This document shows, piece by piece, positions 32,820 to 41,341 of a DNA stretch of 64,000 nucleotides (its first letter is position 1; every line of letters begins with the position of its first letter). Made by a program: the position numbers and the translations under genes. Origin of the DNA: an uncultured Eubacteriales bacterium (GTDB lineage Bacteria; Bacillota; Clostridia; Oscillospirales; Acutalibacteraceae); assembly GCA_934456435.1 (NCBI GenBank), contig CAKSHH010000009.1, positions 27,098 to 91,097 of the forward strand, read 5' to 3'. The notes below the pieces were generated by a model that did not search any database, was not told where the DNA came from, and saw nothing but the letters and a program-made list of their open reading frames with translations.

Positions 32820-34065
32820 AACCCTTCAAAAAAAATTCATCATAACGGCGATGACGGCAATTACGGTTTTGCTCGTCATTCTGCTCGGCGCAATCAATGT
32901 GATAAACATTGTTTCCGTCAGCGGAGAAACGGCACGGACGCTTCGCGTTATCTCGGAGAGCGAGGGCGATTTCGGCAAAATTAAACCGCCGACCGACGAA
33001 CGCAAGCCCGAACCGCCGCAGGGAAATATGAACGGCAGAAAGAATGAATACGATACTTTTATGTCGTCAAATTTCTTCGTTGTTCGTTTTGATTCAAACG
33101 GCGACGAGGTCAAAACCGATGTCAGCCGAACCTCGACGGTCAGCGAGACCGAGGCACAGGAGCTGGCAAAGGAAATTATTGACTCCGAGAAAACCGACGG
33201 TAAAACGGGAAAATACCGCTTCAAAATAACGACCTCCTCCGACGGCGGAACGGTGGCTGTTTTTCTCGACACGTCGAACGAAATGCTTTCATATCTGCGT
33301 GTGCTTGCGCTCTCGGCAACGATAGGCATTGTCTGCTGGGGACTGATGCTTCTTTTCGTTGTTCTGCTCTCTAAAAAGGCGATTAAACCCATTGCCGAAA
33401 ACATTGAAAAACAGAAGCAGTTTATCACAAATGCAGGCCACGAAATCAAAACGCCGATTGCGATAATTCAGTCGAACACCGAAGCAATGGAGCTTTACAA
33501 CGGCGAGAGCAAGTGGAGCAAGAACATCAAGGCGCAGACAACCCGCCTCGGCGGACTTATGAACGACCTGCTGTTCCTTGCCCGAATGGACGAGAACGCA
33601 GGCAAAATAAATGCAGTCGAATTTCGCGCCGACAGCCTGTTTGAAAAAACGCTCGGCGGCTTTATACAGCCGATCGAAAACAGGGGAGTCGAGCTTCAAA
33701 CTGAAATTAAACCCGACGTAATGCTCAATGCCGACCCGACACAGATTGAACAGCTCTTTTCAATTCTGCTCGACAACGCCGTGAAATATGTTGACGACGG
33801 CGGCAGAATTTTCGTTTCGCTCGGCGAGAGTGACCGCCATGTGAAGCTGGAATTTTTCAACACCTGTACGGAGATTCCCGACGCGGAACCCGACAAGCTT
33901 TTTGACCGTTTTTACCGCGGAGACAAGGCACGAACGCAGAAAAGCGGCGGCTACGGAATAGGTCTTTCGGTTGCGCGTTCGATTGTTGAGGCGAACCGCG
34001 GAACAATAACCGCCGAATATGCCGACGGAGGCGTTAGGTTCAAAATTAAATTCAAAATAAAATAG
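32812..34065 (+). CDS. Sensor histidine kinase
   Basis: Membrane kinase of 417 aa: a TM helix (about 10-30), an extracytoplasmic sensor of about 130 residues, a second TM (about 162-186), then the H-box NAGHEIKTPIAIIQSNTEAM, the N-box LLDNAVKYVDDGG, and the G-boxes FDRFYRGDKAR and YGIGLSVARSIVEAN. All catalytic motifs are intact. The sensor domain has no family I recognise. It forms an operon with the response regulator at 32139. Confidence 0.95.
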   Translation: MIKTLQKKFIITAMTAITVLLVILLGAINVINIVSVSGETARTLRVISESEGDFGKIKPPTDERKPEPPQGNMNGRKNEYDTFMSSNFFVVRFDSNGDEVKTDVSRTSTVSETEAQELAKEIIDSEKTDGKTGKYRFKITTSSDGGTVAVFLDTSNEMLSYLRVLALSATIGIVCWGLMLLFVVLLSKKAIKPIAENIEKQKQFITNAGHEIKTPIAIIQSNTEAMELYNGESKWSKNIKAQTTRLGGLMNDLLFLARMDENAGKINAVEFRADSLFEKTLGGFIQPIENRGVELQTEIKPDVMLNADPTQIEQLFSILLDNAVKYVDDGGRIFVSLGESDRHVKLEFFNTCTEIPDAEPDKLFDRFYRGDKARTQKSGGYGIGLSVARSIVEANRGTITAEYADGGVRFKIKFKIK

Positions 34066-34089
34066 CTTTATCAATGCAAACAAAGAGTT

Positions 34090-34129
34090 ACCGAAGAACG
34101 GTTGAATCCGCTCTTCGGTAATTTTTTTT
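34090..34129 (+). terminator. Rho-independent terminator of the two-component operon
   Basis: ACCGAAGA... and ...TCTTCGGT form the stem, followed by AATTTTTTTT. Confidence 0.85.
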
Positions 34130-34135
34130 CTAAAC

Positions 34136-34150
34136 TTCAGTTAAGGTACG
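34136..34150 (+). promoter_or_regulatory. Motif shared with 32084, upstream of the VTC operon
   Basis: TTCAGTTAAGGTACG sits just upstream of a TATGAT -10-like box (34156-34161), i.e. in the position of a -35 element, as expected for an activator that replaces it. Confidence 0.4.
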
Positions 34151-34194
34151 CACGTTATGATATAGACAACAAATACAGCAAGGGAGTGATAAAC

Positions 34195-34860
34195 ATGAAC
34201 TTCAGACACGAATTTAAGCACGAAATCGGGTACTGCGATCTGATTGCACTGCGGTCGAGACTTTCGGCTGTTATGCAGCAGGATCCCCACGCAATCAACG
34301 GCAGATACGAGATCCGCAGTCTTTATTTTGATAATCTTGACGACAAGGCTTTGCTCGAAAAGGTCAACGGCGTTGACAGGCGCGAAAAGTTCCGCCTGCG
34401 CTGTTACAACGGTGATACGTCGCTTATCTTTCTTGAAAAAAAGATCAAGGTCAACGGACTTTGTGCAAAGGAGCAGACGGTCGTTAATTGGGAACAGGCG
34501 CAGGCAATCGTCAGCGGAAAAGACTTTGACGACGGCGGCGACGAGCTTTTAAAGGATTTCAGGATAAAAACCGAGACGCTCGGTCTGAGACCGAAAACCA
34601 TTGTTGACTACACCCGTGAGCCGTTTGTTTTCCCTGTCGGCAACGTCAGGGTGACGATGGATTACAACATTAGAACCGGGATGAACTGTACGGACTTTTT
34701 CGACGGCGGATGCGTAACCGTTCCCGCCGGAGATGCGCCGATAATCCTTGAGGTTAAATGGGACGAGGTGCTTCCGTCTCTGATACGGGATATTGTGCAG
34801 ATTACGGGCACACACACATCGGCTTTTTCAAAATATGCAGCCTGCCGTGTTTACGGCTGA
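34195..34860 (+). CDS. VTC-domain protein (polyphosphate polymerase-like)
   Basis: A 221-residue tunnel-fold protein of the VTC family, whose yeast members make polyphosphate from ATP. Visible features are RHEFKHEI, YEIRSLYFDN, the basic/acidic strands KFRLRCYNG and LIFLEKKIKVNG, and VRVTMDYNIRTG with ILEVKWDEVLPSLI at the end. The start MNFRHEF at 34195 has AGGGAG eight bases upstream; the longer frame (34102) crosses the promoter. It heads an operon with a DUF4956 membrane protein and a CotH protein, a recurrent bacterial cluster. The product in bacteria is inferred. Confidence 0.88.
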   Translation: MNFRHEFKHEIGYCDLIALRSRLSAVMQQDPHAINGRYEIRSLYFDNLDDKALLEKVNGVDRREKFRLRCYNGDTSLIFLEKKIKVNGLCAKEQTVVNWEQAQAIVSGKDFDDGGDELLKDFRIKTETLGLRPKTIVDYTREPFVFPVGNVRVTMDYNIRTGMNCTDFFDGGCVTVPAGDAPIILEVKWDEVLPSLIRDIVQITGTHTSAFSKYAACRVYG

Positions 34861-34885
34861 ATAAATCAATAAAGGAGTAGATTTT

Positions 34886-35557
34886 ATGAGTTTCAACGAC
34901 ATTTTCAAATCAAGCTTTTTGGAGAACATAACCTCCGTTTCACCTCTCGATATGGTGATTTCATTGGCACTTGCTTTCGGTATAGGACTTTTCATTTTCC
35001 TGATTTATAAAAAGACCTTCGCCGGTGTAATGTATTCGTCAAGCTTTGGCGTAACACTCGTTGCGCTGACGATGATATCCACCTTTGTAATCCTCGCCGT
35101 AACCTCAAACGTTGTGCTTTCACTCGGTATGGTAGGTGCTCTTTCAATCGTTCGTTTCAGAACGGCAATCAAAGAACCTCTCGACATTGCGTTTCTTTTC
35201 TGGGCAATTGCCGCCGGTATCGTCCTTGCCGCAGGCATGATTCCTCTTGCGGTTTTCGGCAGCGTTGTTATCGGCATTGTAATGCTTGTTTTCGCAAACA
35301 AAAAGTCGCACACAAACCCGTACATTGTTGTTCTTCGCTGTGCTGATCATGACAGCGAGGTCGCGGCGACCGAGTTCCTTAAAAAGCAGGTTAAGAAGTT
35401 CAACGTCAAGAGCAAGACCGTTCAGAACGGTGCAATCGAGATCAACGCCGAAATCCGTATGAACGACGCAAAAACGGATTTCATCAACATTCTTTCCGAG
35501 ATGAGCGGAGTAAACAGCGCCGTGCTGGTAAGCTACAACGGCGACTACATGGGCTGA
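34886..35557 (+). CDS. DUF4956 membrane protein
   Basis: A 223-residue integral membrane protein with four to five helices in the first 140 residues, including the family hallmark LGMVGALSIVRFRTAIKEPL, then a soluble C-terminal domain of about 85 residues with alternating strands and helices. The function of DUF4956 is not established; its constant pairing with VTC and CotH proteins suggests a common system, perhaps export or anchoring of an anionic polymer. It lies 25 bases after the VTC gene. Confidence 0.88.
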   Translation: MSFNDIFKSSFLENITSVSPLDMVISLALAFGIGLFIFLIYKKTFAGVMYSSSFGVTLVALTMISTFVILAVTSNVVLSLGMVGALSIVRFRTAIKEPLDIAFLFWAIAAGIVLAAGMIPLAVFGSVVIGIVMLVFANKKSHTNPYIVVLRCADHDSEVAATEFLKKQVKKFNVKSKTVQNGAIEINAEIRMNDAKTDFINILSEMSGVNSAVLVSYNGDYMG

Positions 35558-35568
35558 GGAGTGATACT

Positions 35569-37701
35569 ATGTCAACGCACAAAAATATCGACAGAATATG
35601 CTGCATCGTTCTCGCCGTCACGTTGGTTATAACCGTTCTGTTCATGTGCGGTGAAAGTCTCGGCATCACGAGCACGGCGAGGGCAATGGGCTACGAAACA
35701 AAGCTTTTCGACACTTCAAAGGTACACACAATAAACATTGTGATTGACGACTGGGACGGCTTCCTTGAGACCTGCACCAACGAAGAATATACCTCGTGCA
35801 CCGTTGTGATAGACAACGAGGCATATAAAAACGTTGCGATCAGAGCCAAGGGCAATACCTCGCTGACGCAGGTTAAGAGCTACGGAAACAACCGTTACAG
35901 CTTTAAGATTGAGTTTGACCACTACGACAGCACAAAAAGCTATCACGGACTCGACAAGCTATGCCTTAACAATATAATTCAGGACAACACCTATATGAAG
36001 GATTATCTTTGCTACCGTATGATGTCGGAGTTCGGAGTTGATTCGCCGCTGTGCAGCTATGTTTACATCACCATCAACGGCGAGGACTGGGGACTTTACC
36101 TCGCTGTCGAGGGCATTGAGGATTCGTTCTTGCAGCGCAGCTACGGCAATGATGTCGGCGAGCTTTACAAGCCGGACAGCCAGAGCATGGGCGGCGGCAG
36201 GGGAAACGGCGGTAATTTCAAAATGAGCGAATTTAACGCCGAACAGACCGATTCAACATCCGACAGCACGCAGTCCGCAACGAATGGACAGCCGCAGAGA
36301 AATCCGCCGTCAAAGCCTGATGATAATTCGGGCAATACACAGACGGCGGACGGACAGACCGATTCAACAACCGACAGCACGCAGTCCGCAACGAACGGAC
36401 AGCCGCAGGGAAATCCGCCGTCAAAGCCTGACGGTGAACCGGGAGCAAACGGCGGAATGGGCGGAGGAATGAACGGAAGCGATGATGTTTCGCTCATCTA
36501 TTCCGACGACGAGTATTCGAGCTATCAGAACATCTTTGACAACGCCAAGACAGACATTTCCGATTCCGACAAGGATAGGCTTATTGCTTCGCTCAAAAAG
36601 CTCAACAATAACGAGGATATAGAGGACGTCGTTGACGTGGAAGAGGTTATCAGATACTTTGTGGTTCACAATTTCGTCTGCAACTTTGACAGCTACACAG
36701 GTTCGATGATTCACAACTATTATCTCTACGAGAAGGACGGACAAATGTCGATGATTCCGTGGGATTATAACCTCGCTTTCGGCGGCTTCCAGGGAGCGCA
36801 GAACGCCTCGGCACTTGTCAATTATCCGATAGATACCCCCGTTTCGGGCGGAACGGTTGACTCAAGACCGATGCTCGCGTGGATATTTGCAAGCGACGAA
36901 TACACCGAAGAATATCACGAGCTTTTCTCGGAATTTATCGAGAAATATTTTGACAGCGACTATATTTCGAATTTTATTGAATCCACCAAAGAAATGATTG
37001 CCGAATATGTCGAAAAGGACCTGACAAAGTTTTGCACCTATGAGGAATTTGAAAGCGGCGTGACGGCTCTCAGAGAGTTCTGCACGCTCAGAGCAGAGAG
37101 TATCAGCGGACAGCTTGACGGTACGATTCCGTCAACCTCGGACGGACAGACAGCCGATTCTTCAAATCTCATTAAGGCGGACGATCTCAACATCAGCGAT
37201 ATGGGCACGATGAATAATAACGGCGGTTCGCCCGACGGCAAAGCACAGGGCAACGCGGCTCAAACGCAGTCGGCGGACGACGATACAAATACGACAAACG
37301 ACAAATCTTTTTCACAAACACCTCCCAACAATTCCGAAAGCTCCTCCGGCGGAACGGACAATTCGGCAAATTCCGACAGTTTCGTTCCGACGGGCGGCTT
37401 CGGAGGAACACCTCCCGATATGTCAGGTTCGAACGGCAGCGGCCCTCCGTCAATGCCGAACGGCGAAATGCCGTCAAAGCCCGACGGGGAGATGCCCTCA
37501 ATGCCTAACGGAGATACGCAGGACAATTCCTCCGAGCAAAACGGCGACGGACAAAATGAAAAAACTCCGCCGCAAAGCAATGAGGCGGACGGAGAGACAA
37601 CGCAGACGCTCGACAGAAATTCAATTATCATTCTTGCCGCTTGTGCAAGTGTGCTGATAATCGGCGTGGCGGCAGCGTTTATTTACAAAAAGAAGAGTTA
37701 A
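35569..37701 (+). CDS. CotH-family protein with membrane anchors
   Basis: A 710-residue protein: N-terminal TM (about 12-30), CotH kinase-like domain with INIVIDDWDGF, AIRAKGNTSL, YSFKIEFDHYD, DWGLYLAVEGIEDSFL and the metal-binding MIPWDYNLAFGGFQG, a long Ser/Thr/Pro/Gly/Asn-rich region, and a C-terminal TM (about 685-705) followed by KKKS. It is interrupted within the CotH domain by a tandemly duplicated low-complexity insert (about 225-300). CotH proteins phosphorylate spore-coat proteins in Bacillus; here it is probably a surface-exposed kinase. The stop codon TAA comes from a family C repeat. Confidence 0.9.
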   Translation: MSTHKNIDRICCIVLAVTLVITVLFMCGESLGITSTARAMGYETKLFDTSKVHTINIVIDDWDGFLETCTNEEYTSCTVVIDNEAYKNVAIRAKGNTSLTQVKSYGNNRYSFKIEFDHYDSTKSYHGLDKLCLNNIIQDNTYMKDYLCYRMMSEFGVDSPLCSYVYITINGEDWGLYLAVEGIEDSFLQRSYGNDVGELYKPDSQSMGGGRGNGGNFKMSEFNAEQTDSTSDSTQSATNGQPQRNPPSKPDDNSGNTQTADGQTDSTTDSTQSATNGQPQGNPPSKPDGEPGANGGMGGGMNGSDDVSLIYSDDEYSSYQNIFDNAKTDISDSDKDRLIASLKKLNNNEDIEDVVDVEEVIRYFVVHNFVCNFDSYTGSMIHNYYLYEKDGQMSMIPWDYNLAFGGFQGAQNASALVNYPIDTPVSGGTVDSRPMLAWIFASDEYTEEYHELFSEFIEKYFDSDYISNFIESTKEMIAEYVEKDLTKFCTYEEFESGVTALREFCTLRAESISGQLDGTIPSTSDGQTADSSNLIKADDLNISDMGTMNNNGGSPDGKAQGNAAQTQSADDDTNTTNDKSFSQTPPNNSESSSGGTDNSANSDSFVPTGGFGGTPPDMSGSNGSGPPSMPNGEMPSKPDGEMPSMPNGDTQDNSSEQNGDGQNEKTPPQSNEADGETTQTLDRNSIIILAACASVLIIGVAAAFIYKKKS
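36244..36441 (+). repeat. 111-bp tandem duplication inside the CotH gene
   Basis: Two copies starting CAGACCGATTCAAC at 36244 and 36355 are nearly identical over about 85 bases and encode QTDST-DSTQSATNGQPQ- and NPPSKPD-type linkers. The 37-codon period keeps the frame, so the copy number may vary between strains. Confidence 0.8.
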
Positions 37702-37724
37702 GGCGATGCGTACTATTGCCTTAA
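37698..37724. repeat. Repeat family C copy 3 (deleted)
   Basis: TTAAGGCGATGCGTACTATT followed by GCCTTAA: the outer ends of the family C element with most of the middle lost. Its second to fourth bases form the TAA stop of the CotH gene. Confidence 0.55.
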
Positions 37725-37730
37725 AAGTAA

Positions 37731-37770
37731 CGGCACACCGAGATGATCTTTCGGTGTGCCGTGAAATTTA
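37731..37770. terminator. Hairpin terminator between convergent genes
   Basis: CGGCACACCGA and TCGGTGTGCCG form a perfect 11-bp stem. The T-run is weak on both sides, so efficiency is uncertain. Confidence 0.6.
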
Positions 37771-38250
37771 TTCGATGACTCTTACATATTTCGGGTCGTT
37801 CGATCCGTGGTAATAATACATAACATTTGTTTTGCGTATCCGATATATTTTTATTTTGTCGGATTTCTTAAGCGTGGTAATACCTATGTATTCTTTCGGC
37901 ATTAAAGGCGGAAATTCCTTTCTGAGTGAGCAATGCCAAAAGCTTGTTTTCAGCGAAACAAGGTCATAACCGAGAGTAACAATGTATGTATATTTTGAAG
38001 TGTCAAGCTCTAAATCGGAAGGATCAATGCCGAGTTTTTTGAGCTGTTCGGGCGAAGTGTCGATAAGTCCGTTATCAAAGTCGCTGACCGTGAACCAGTA
38101 TAGCTCCTGCATATCCTCGCTGATTTCCTGAGGCTTGTCAAAGGAATAAACCTCGGTAAATTTATATCTGTGCTCAAAAATTATTGAATTAAGAATAATA
38201 AGTGCTAGAATTATTGCGGCAATTATTAACAATTTTCTTTTCTTTCTCAT
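37768..38250 (-). CDS. Hypothetical membrane-anchored protein
   Basis: A 160-residue protein with the basic N-terminus MRKKRKLL, one membrane helix (about 7-24), and an extracytoplasmic domain rich in Tyr, Lys and Asp. AAGGAG lies eight bases before the ATG. I do not recognise the family. It is 17 bases downstream of the EamA transporter gene and probably co-transcribed with truB and the transporter. Confidence 0.7.
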   Translation of the reverse strand: MRKKRKLLIIAAIILALIILNSIIFEHRYKFTEVYSFDKPQEISEDMQELYWFTVSDFDNGLIDTSPEQLKKLGIDPSDLELDTSKYTYIVTLGYDLVSLKTSFWHCSLRKEFPPLMPKEYIGITTLKKSDKIKIYRIRKTNVMYYYHGSNDPKYVRVIE

Positions 38251-38267
38251 CTTTCCAACTCCTTGAC

Positions 38268-39176
38268 TCAGCCGTCATATACTCCCATTATAACGATACC
38301 TGCGACGGTGAGAAGGATACACAAATAATGCTTCCAGGAGAGCTTCTCCTTGAGAAAAATTCTGCCCCAGAGAACCGATGCCGCGCAGTATGCGGAAATG
38401 ATCGGAGCGGAAAGAGCAAAGTGCTCTTGATCGGCGATGGCATAGATATATGCAAACTGTCCCGCCGTTTCAAATGCCGCGCCGACGTATTTCGGAACTT
38501 CCTTTTTCGGCAAAAACTTGTCTTTTTTAATGATCTTAACATAGATGAAGCAAAGTATGCCGCAGATAAGGAATGTCAGCTCATAAGATGTGTTTGCGGC
38601 GTCCTCGTCAAGTTTTTCGAGAACAAGGCTGTCGGCAAACGATCCGAGAGCATCAAGAAGACAATAAATCACGGGAAGAAGAATCGCAAGAACACTCTTT
38701 GTGTATTTGTAGTTGCCCTTGCTCTGACGTGCCGCTCTGAGGTCGTCGTCCTCCGTCATTTCGGCAACGCCGAGCCCGATAATGCCGACGGCAACAAGGG
38801 CGATTGCAACGTACTGAGCCTTAGCAAGCACCGCCATGCCTGTGATTATGCTGATGACCGAAGCCAGCGTACCTGAGGAATTGCAAATCGGCGAGGAAAT
38901 CGAAAGCTCAATGAAGCGAAGTCCGACGTAGCCGATCGTCATTGAAGATATGTAAAGAAGTGATACGGGCAGGTAGGTGAGCATCGTGGAGAACGAAAAC
39001 TCCACATCGGTGAAAATCAGCGTGTAAGCCGCGTGGATACCCATAACAGCGCCGACTGCCGTAACCATTTTCAGAGCGCTGTGCTTATCCCTTGAGTCGG
39101 CACAGCCGATTTTGGAAAACAAATCCGAAAAGCTCCAGCAAAGCAGAGCAACAATAGAAAGAACAAACCATTTCAT
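38268..39176 (-). CDS. EamA/DMT-superfamily transporter
   Basis: A 302-residue membrane protein with ten predicted helices in two five-helix halves, the drug/metabolite transporter pattern, ending with an EamA-like APIISAYCAASVLWGRIFLK and a last helix ILLTVAGIVIMGVY. The DMT family exports or imports small metabolites; the substrate is unknown. It is downstream of truB with a 12-base gap. Confidence 0.85.
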   Translation of the reverse strand: MKWFVLSIVALLCWSFSDLFSKIGCADSRDKHSALKMVTAVGAVMGIHAAYTLIFTDVEFSFSTMLTYLPVSLLYISSMTIGYVGLRFIELSISSPICNSSGTLASVISIITGMAVLAKAQYVAIALVAVGIIGLGVAEMTEDDDLRAARQSKGNYKYTKSVLAILLPVIYCLLDALGSFADSLVLEKLDEDAANTSYELTFLICGILCFIYVKIIKKDKFLPKKEVPKYVGAAFETAGQFAYIYAIADQEHFALSAPIISAYCAASVLWGRIFLKEKLSWKHYLCILLTVAGIVIMGVYDG

Positions 39177-39188
39177 TATAAAACAACC

Positions 39189-40082
39189 TCAATAAACTAA
39201 TTTTTTTTCAACATAAAGCGTTCCGTCGGCATGGCTGATTCTGCCGAGTCCGAGAAACTTCTTTTCGGGAGAATATACGCGGCAGAAGCCGTCGGTTTTT
39301 TCCCCCTTTATTCTTTTGAGTTCGAGTTCTCCGCCGTTTTCAAACCGAACCGCCTGCTTTTCGCTGACGTTGACGGCAGGGTAGCACCGCAGCATTTCGT
39401 CACACGGAGTTATCAGCTCCTCAATCCGTCCCTCGTCGGCAAACTGCTGTACCGTTTCAAGGGCGACGGTTCTGTCGATTGCTATTCCGTTGGCTTCAAC
39501 ACGGCGCAGAGCGGTTATCGCCGCACCGCAGCCGAGCTCCGAACCGATGTCGGCGGCAAGCGAGCGAATGTATGTTCCGGCGCTGCACGAGACCTCAATC
39601 TCAAATTCGTTGCCGCTGTCCGGAACGTCAAGAAGCTTTATGTAGTGAATGACAACATTACGCGCTTCACGTTCTATTTCAATACCCTGACGGGCAAGCT
39701 TGTAAAGGCGGACGCCGTCCTTGGAAACGGCGGAATACATCGGAGGAAGCTGGCTGATTTCTCCGACAAAGCGGTTTAATGTGTTCTCAAGCTGAGCGCG
39801 GGTTACATCAACGTCGTTTTTCTGAAGAACGGTACCCGTTATGTCGAGGGTGTCCGTGACTGTGCCCAGCAGAATTTTGGCGCGGTAAGCCTTGTCGTGG
39901 GTCGGCAGGTACTGCGAAAATCTTGTCGCTCCGCCGAGCATGACGGGAAGCACACCGGTTGCCATTGGGTCGAGTGTGCCGGTATGACCTGTTTTATTGA
40001 TTTTTATGATCCGCTTGATTCTGTTGGCGGCAACAAACGAGGTTATCCCCTCAGGTTTGTCAAGGAAAATAAAGCCTGTCAA
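39189..40082 (-). CDS. truB: tRNA pseudouridine(55) synthase
   Basis: Makes pseudouridine 55 in the T-loop of tRNAs. The motif GHTGTLDPMATGVLPVMLGG contains the catalytic Asp, and LDKPEGITSF, the KAYRA block and the thumb region are present. The 297-residue length is normal. It heads a three-gene minus operon (truB, EamA transporter, hypothetical). The usual partners rbfA and ribF are absent here. Confidence 0.96.
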   Translation of the reverse strand: MTGFIFLDKPEGITSFVAANRIKRIIKINKTGHTGTLDPMATGVLPVMLGGATRFSQYLPTHDKAYRAKILLGTVTDTLDITGTVLQKNDVDVTRAQLENTLNRFVGEISQLPPMYSAVSKDGVRLYKLARQGIEIEREARNVVIHYIKLLDVPDSGNEFEIEVSCSAGTYIRSLAADIGSELGCGAAITALRRVEANGIAIDRTVALETVQQFADEGRIEELITPCDEMLRCYPAVNVSEKQAVRFENGGELELKRIKGEKTDGFCRVYSPEKKFLGLGRISHADGTLYVEKKLVY

Positions 40083-40299
40083 AGCTGCACCTCCCGAAAA
40101 TGATGAAAAAATTATACATTATATAAAGTAAAAAGTCAATCAACGTTTGCGGGGTAATAATGTGCAGAAAAATCGACAAAATTTGTGCAAATAAAATATT
40201 AACATTTTGAAATGTGACATAACGATTGTAAAAATCAACAAAAACGAGGGCGGTTATTTGTAACAATCTTCAAAAATTGGCAAATTGGCTGTTTTTTAG

Positions 40300-40328
40300 T
40301 TGACATAATTTCACTAATGGGATATTAT
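40300..40328 (+). promoter_or_regulatory. Strong vegetative-type promoter before the sigma factor gene
   Basis: TTGACA (40300-40305) and TATTAT (40323-40328) are 17 bases apart. The rest of 40083-40299 is A/T-rich and shows no gene. Confidence 0.8.
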
Positions 40329-40360
40329 ATAGGCGTATCTTAGTCCTGTGAGGTGTGCGT

Positions 40361-40918
40361 ATGAACAAAGCTCCGATAAATTCGGAAATGGTTTATGCGG
40401 CACGTTACGGCGATAAAGCAGCAATGAATGAACTGATCAAGGCTCTGGCTCCCACGGTGGAGAGCATCGCCTCCGGTTATGTCGGCAAATGTCCCATGAC
40501 GCGAAGCGATCTTATCCAGGAGGGAATGATTGGTCTTCTCGGTTCTGTGTACGGGTACGACGCCGACGAGGGTGTGAAATTTGAAACCTATGCAACGGTT
40601 TGCATTTCAAACCGAATCAAAAGCGCCGTGCGGAATCAGCTGCGGAACAGGCACCTGCCGCTCAACGGTTATGTGCAGATTGATGAACTCGACATCAGCG
40701 ATTCTCAGTCCGATCCGCAGACGATAATGGATATGCAGGAGCGTGTGGAGGACCTCAACGAGGGCATTGAGAAAAGGCTGACACAGCTTGAAAAGGCTGT
40801 GCTGAGGCTCCACATCGGAGGTCATAATTACAGTTCTATTGCCGAAGTGCTTTCGATAAGTGTCAAAAGTGTTGACAATGCTTTGCAAAGGGCAAGAAAG
40901 AAGCTCAAGGAAAAATGA
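40361..40918 (+). CDS. Sigma-70 family RNA polymerase sigma factor (SigH/sporulation-like)
   Basis: About 185 residues with region 2 (DLIQEGMIGLLGSVYGYDAD, FETYATVCISNRIKSAVRNQ) and region 4 (LTQLEKAVLRLHIGGHNYSS, ISVKSVDNALQRARKKLKEK). The layout without region 3 and the region 2 wording resemble the SigH/Spo0H group, but I cannot fix the subgroup. The ATG at 40361 is spaced seven bases from GTGAGG; the GTG at 40355 is too close. It is followed by a zinc-ribbon gene. Confidence 0.88.
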   Translation: MNKAPINSEMVYAARYGDKAAMNELIKALAPTVESIASGYVGKCPMTRSDLIQEGMIGLLGSVYGYDADEGVKFETYATVCISNRIKSAVRNQLRNRHLPLNGYVQIDELDISDSQSDPQTIMDMQERVEDLNEGIEKRLTQLEKAVLRLHIGGHNYSSIAEVLSISVKSVDNALQRARKKLKEK

Positions 40919-40996
40919 TACCCTATGCTCGTGCGGTACATAACGTCAAAGGCGTGCACAGAGCGTAAATAAAAATTTTTAGCGAGGTAAAAAATC

Positions 40997-41275
40997 ATGT
41001 ACGAAGACAAGACATTGGTATGTAAGGATTGCGGACAGGAGTTCGTTTTCACAGCAGGTGAGCAGGAGTTCTACGCAGAAAAAGGTTTCGTAAACGAGCC
41101 TCAGCGCTGCAAGGCTTGCCGTGACGCAAGAAAGAACGCAGCTCGCGGAGAGCGCGAGATGTTCGAGGCAACCTGTGCTAAGTGCGGCGGAGTTGCTAAG
41201 GTTCCTTTCCGTCCGAGAGAGGATCGTCCCGTATACTGCAGCGAGTGCTTTGCAAAGATGAAGGAAGAAGCATAA
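40997..41275 (+). CDS. Zinc-ribbon protein (double CxxC)
   Basis: A 92-residue protein with two zinc-binding units: LVCKDCGQEFVFTAGEQEFY...RCKACR (zf-trcl type) and CAKCGGVAKVPFRP...YCSECF. Family members are common small clostridial proteins of unknown role, thought to bind nucleic acid or protein. Codon use is strongly biased, which suggests high expression. It ends at a strong terminator. Confidence 0.9.
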   Translation: MYEDKTLVCKDCGQEFVFTAGEQEFYAEKGFVNEPQRCKACRDARKNAARGEREMFEATCAKCGGVAKVPFRPREDRPVYCSECFAKMKEEA

Positions 41276-41292
41276 ATTTTATACAAACTGAT

Positions 41293-41337
41293 AAGGGTCG
41301 TATCAATGCCGATTAAGGCGATGATACGACCCTTTTG
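41293..41337. terminator. Bidirectional terminator
   Basis: AAGGGTCGTATCA pairs with TGATACGACCCTT and is followed by TTTT; it lies between convergent genes. Confidence 0.85.
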
Positions 41338-41341
41338 TTAT

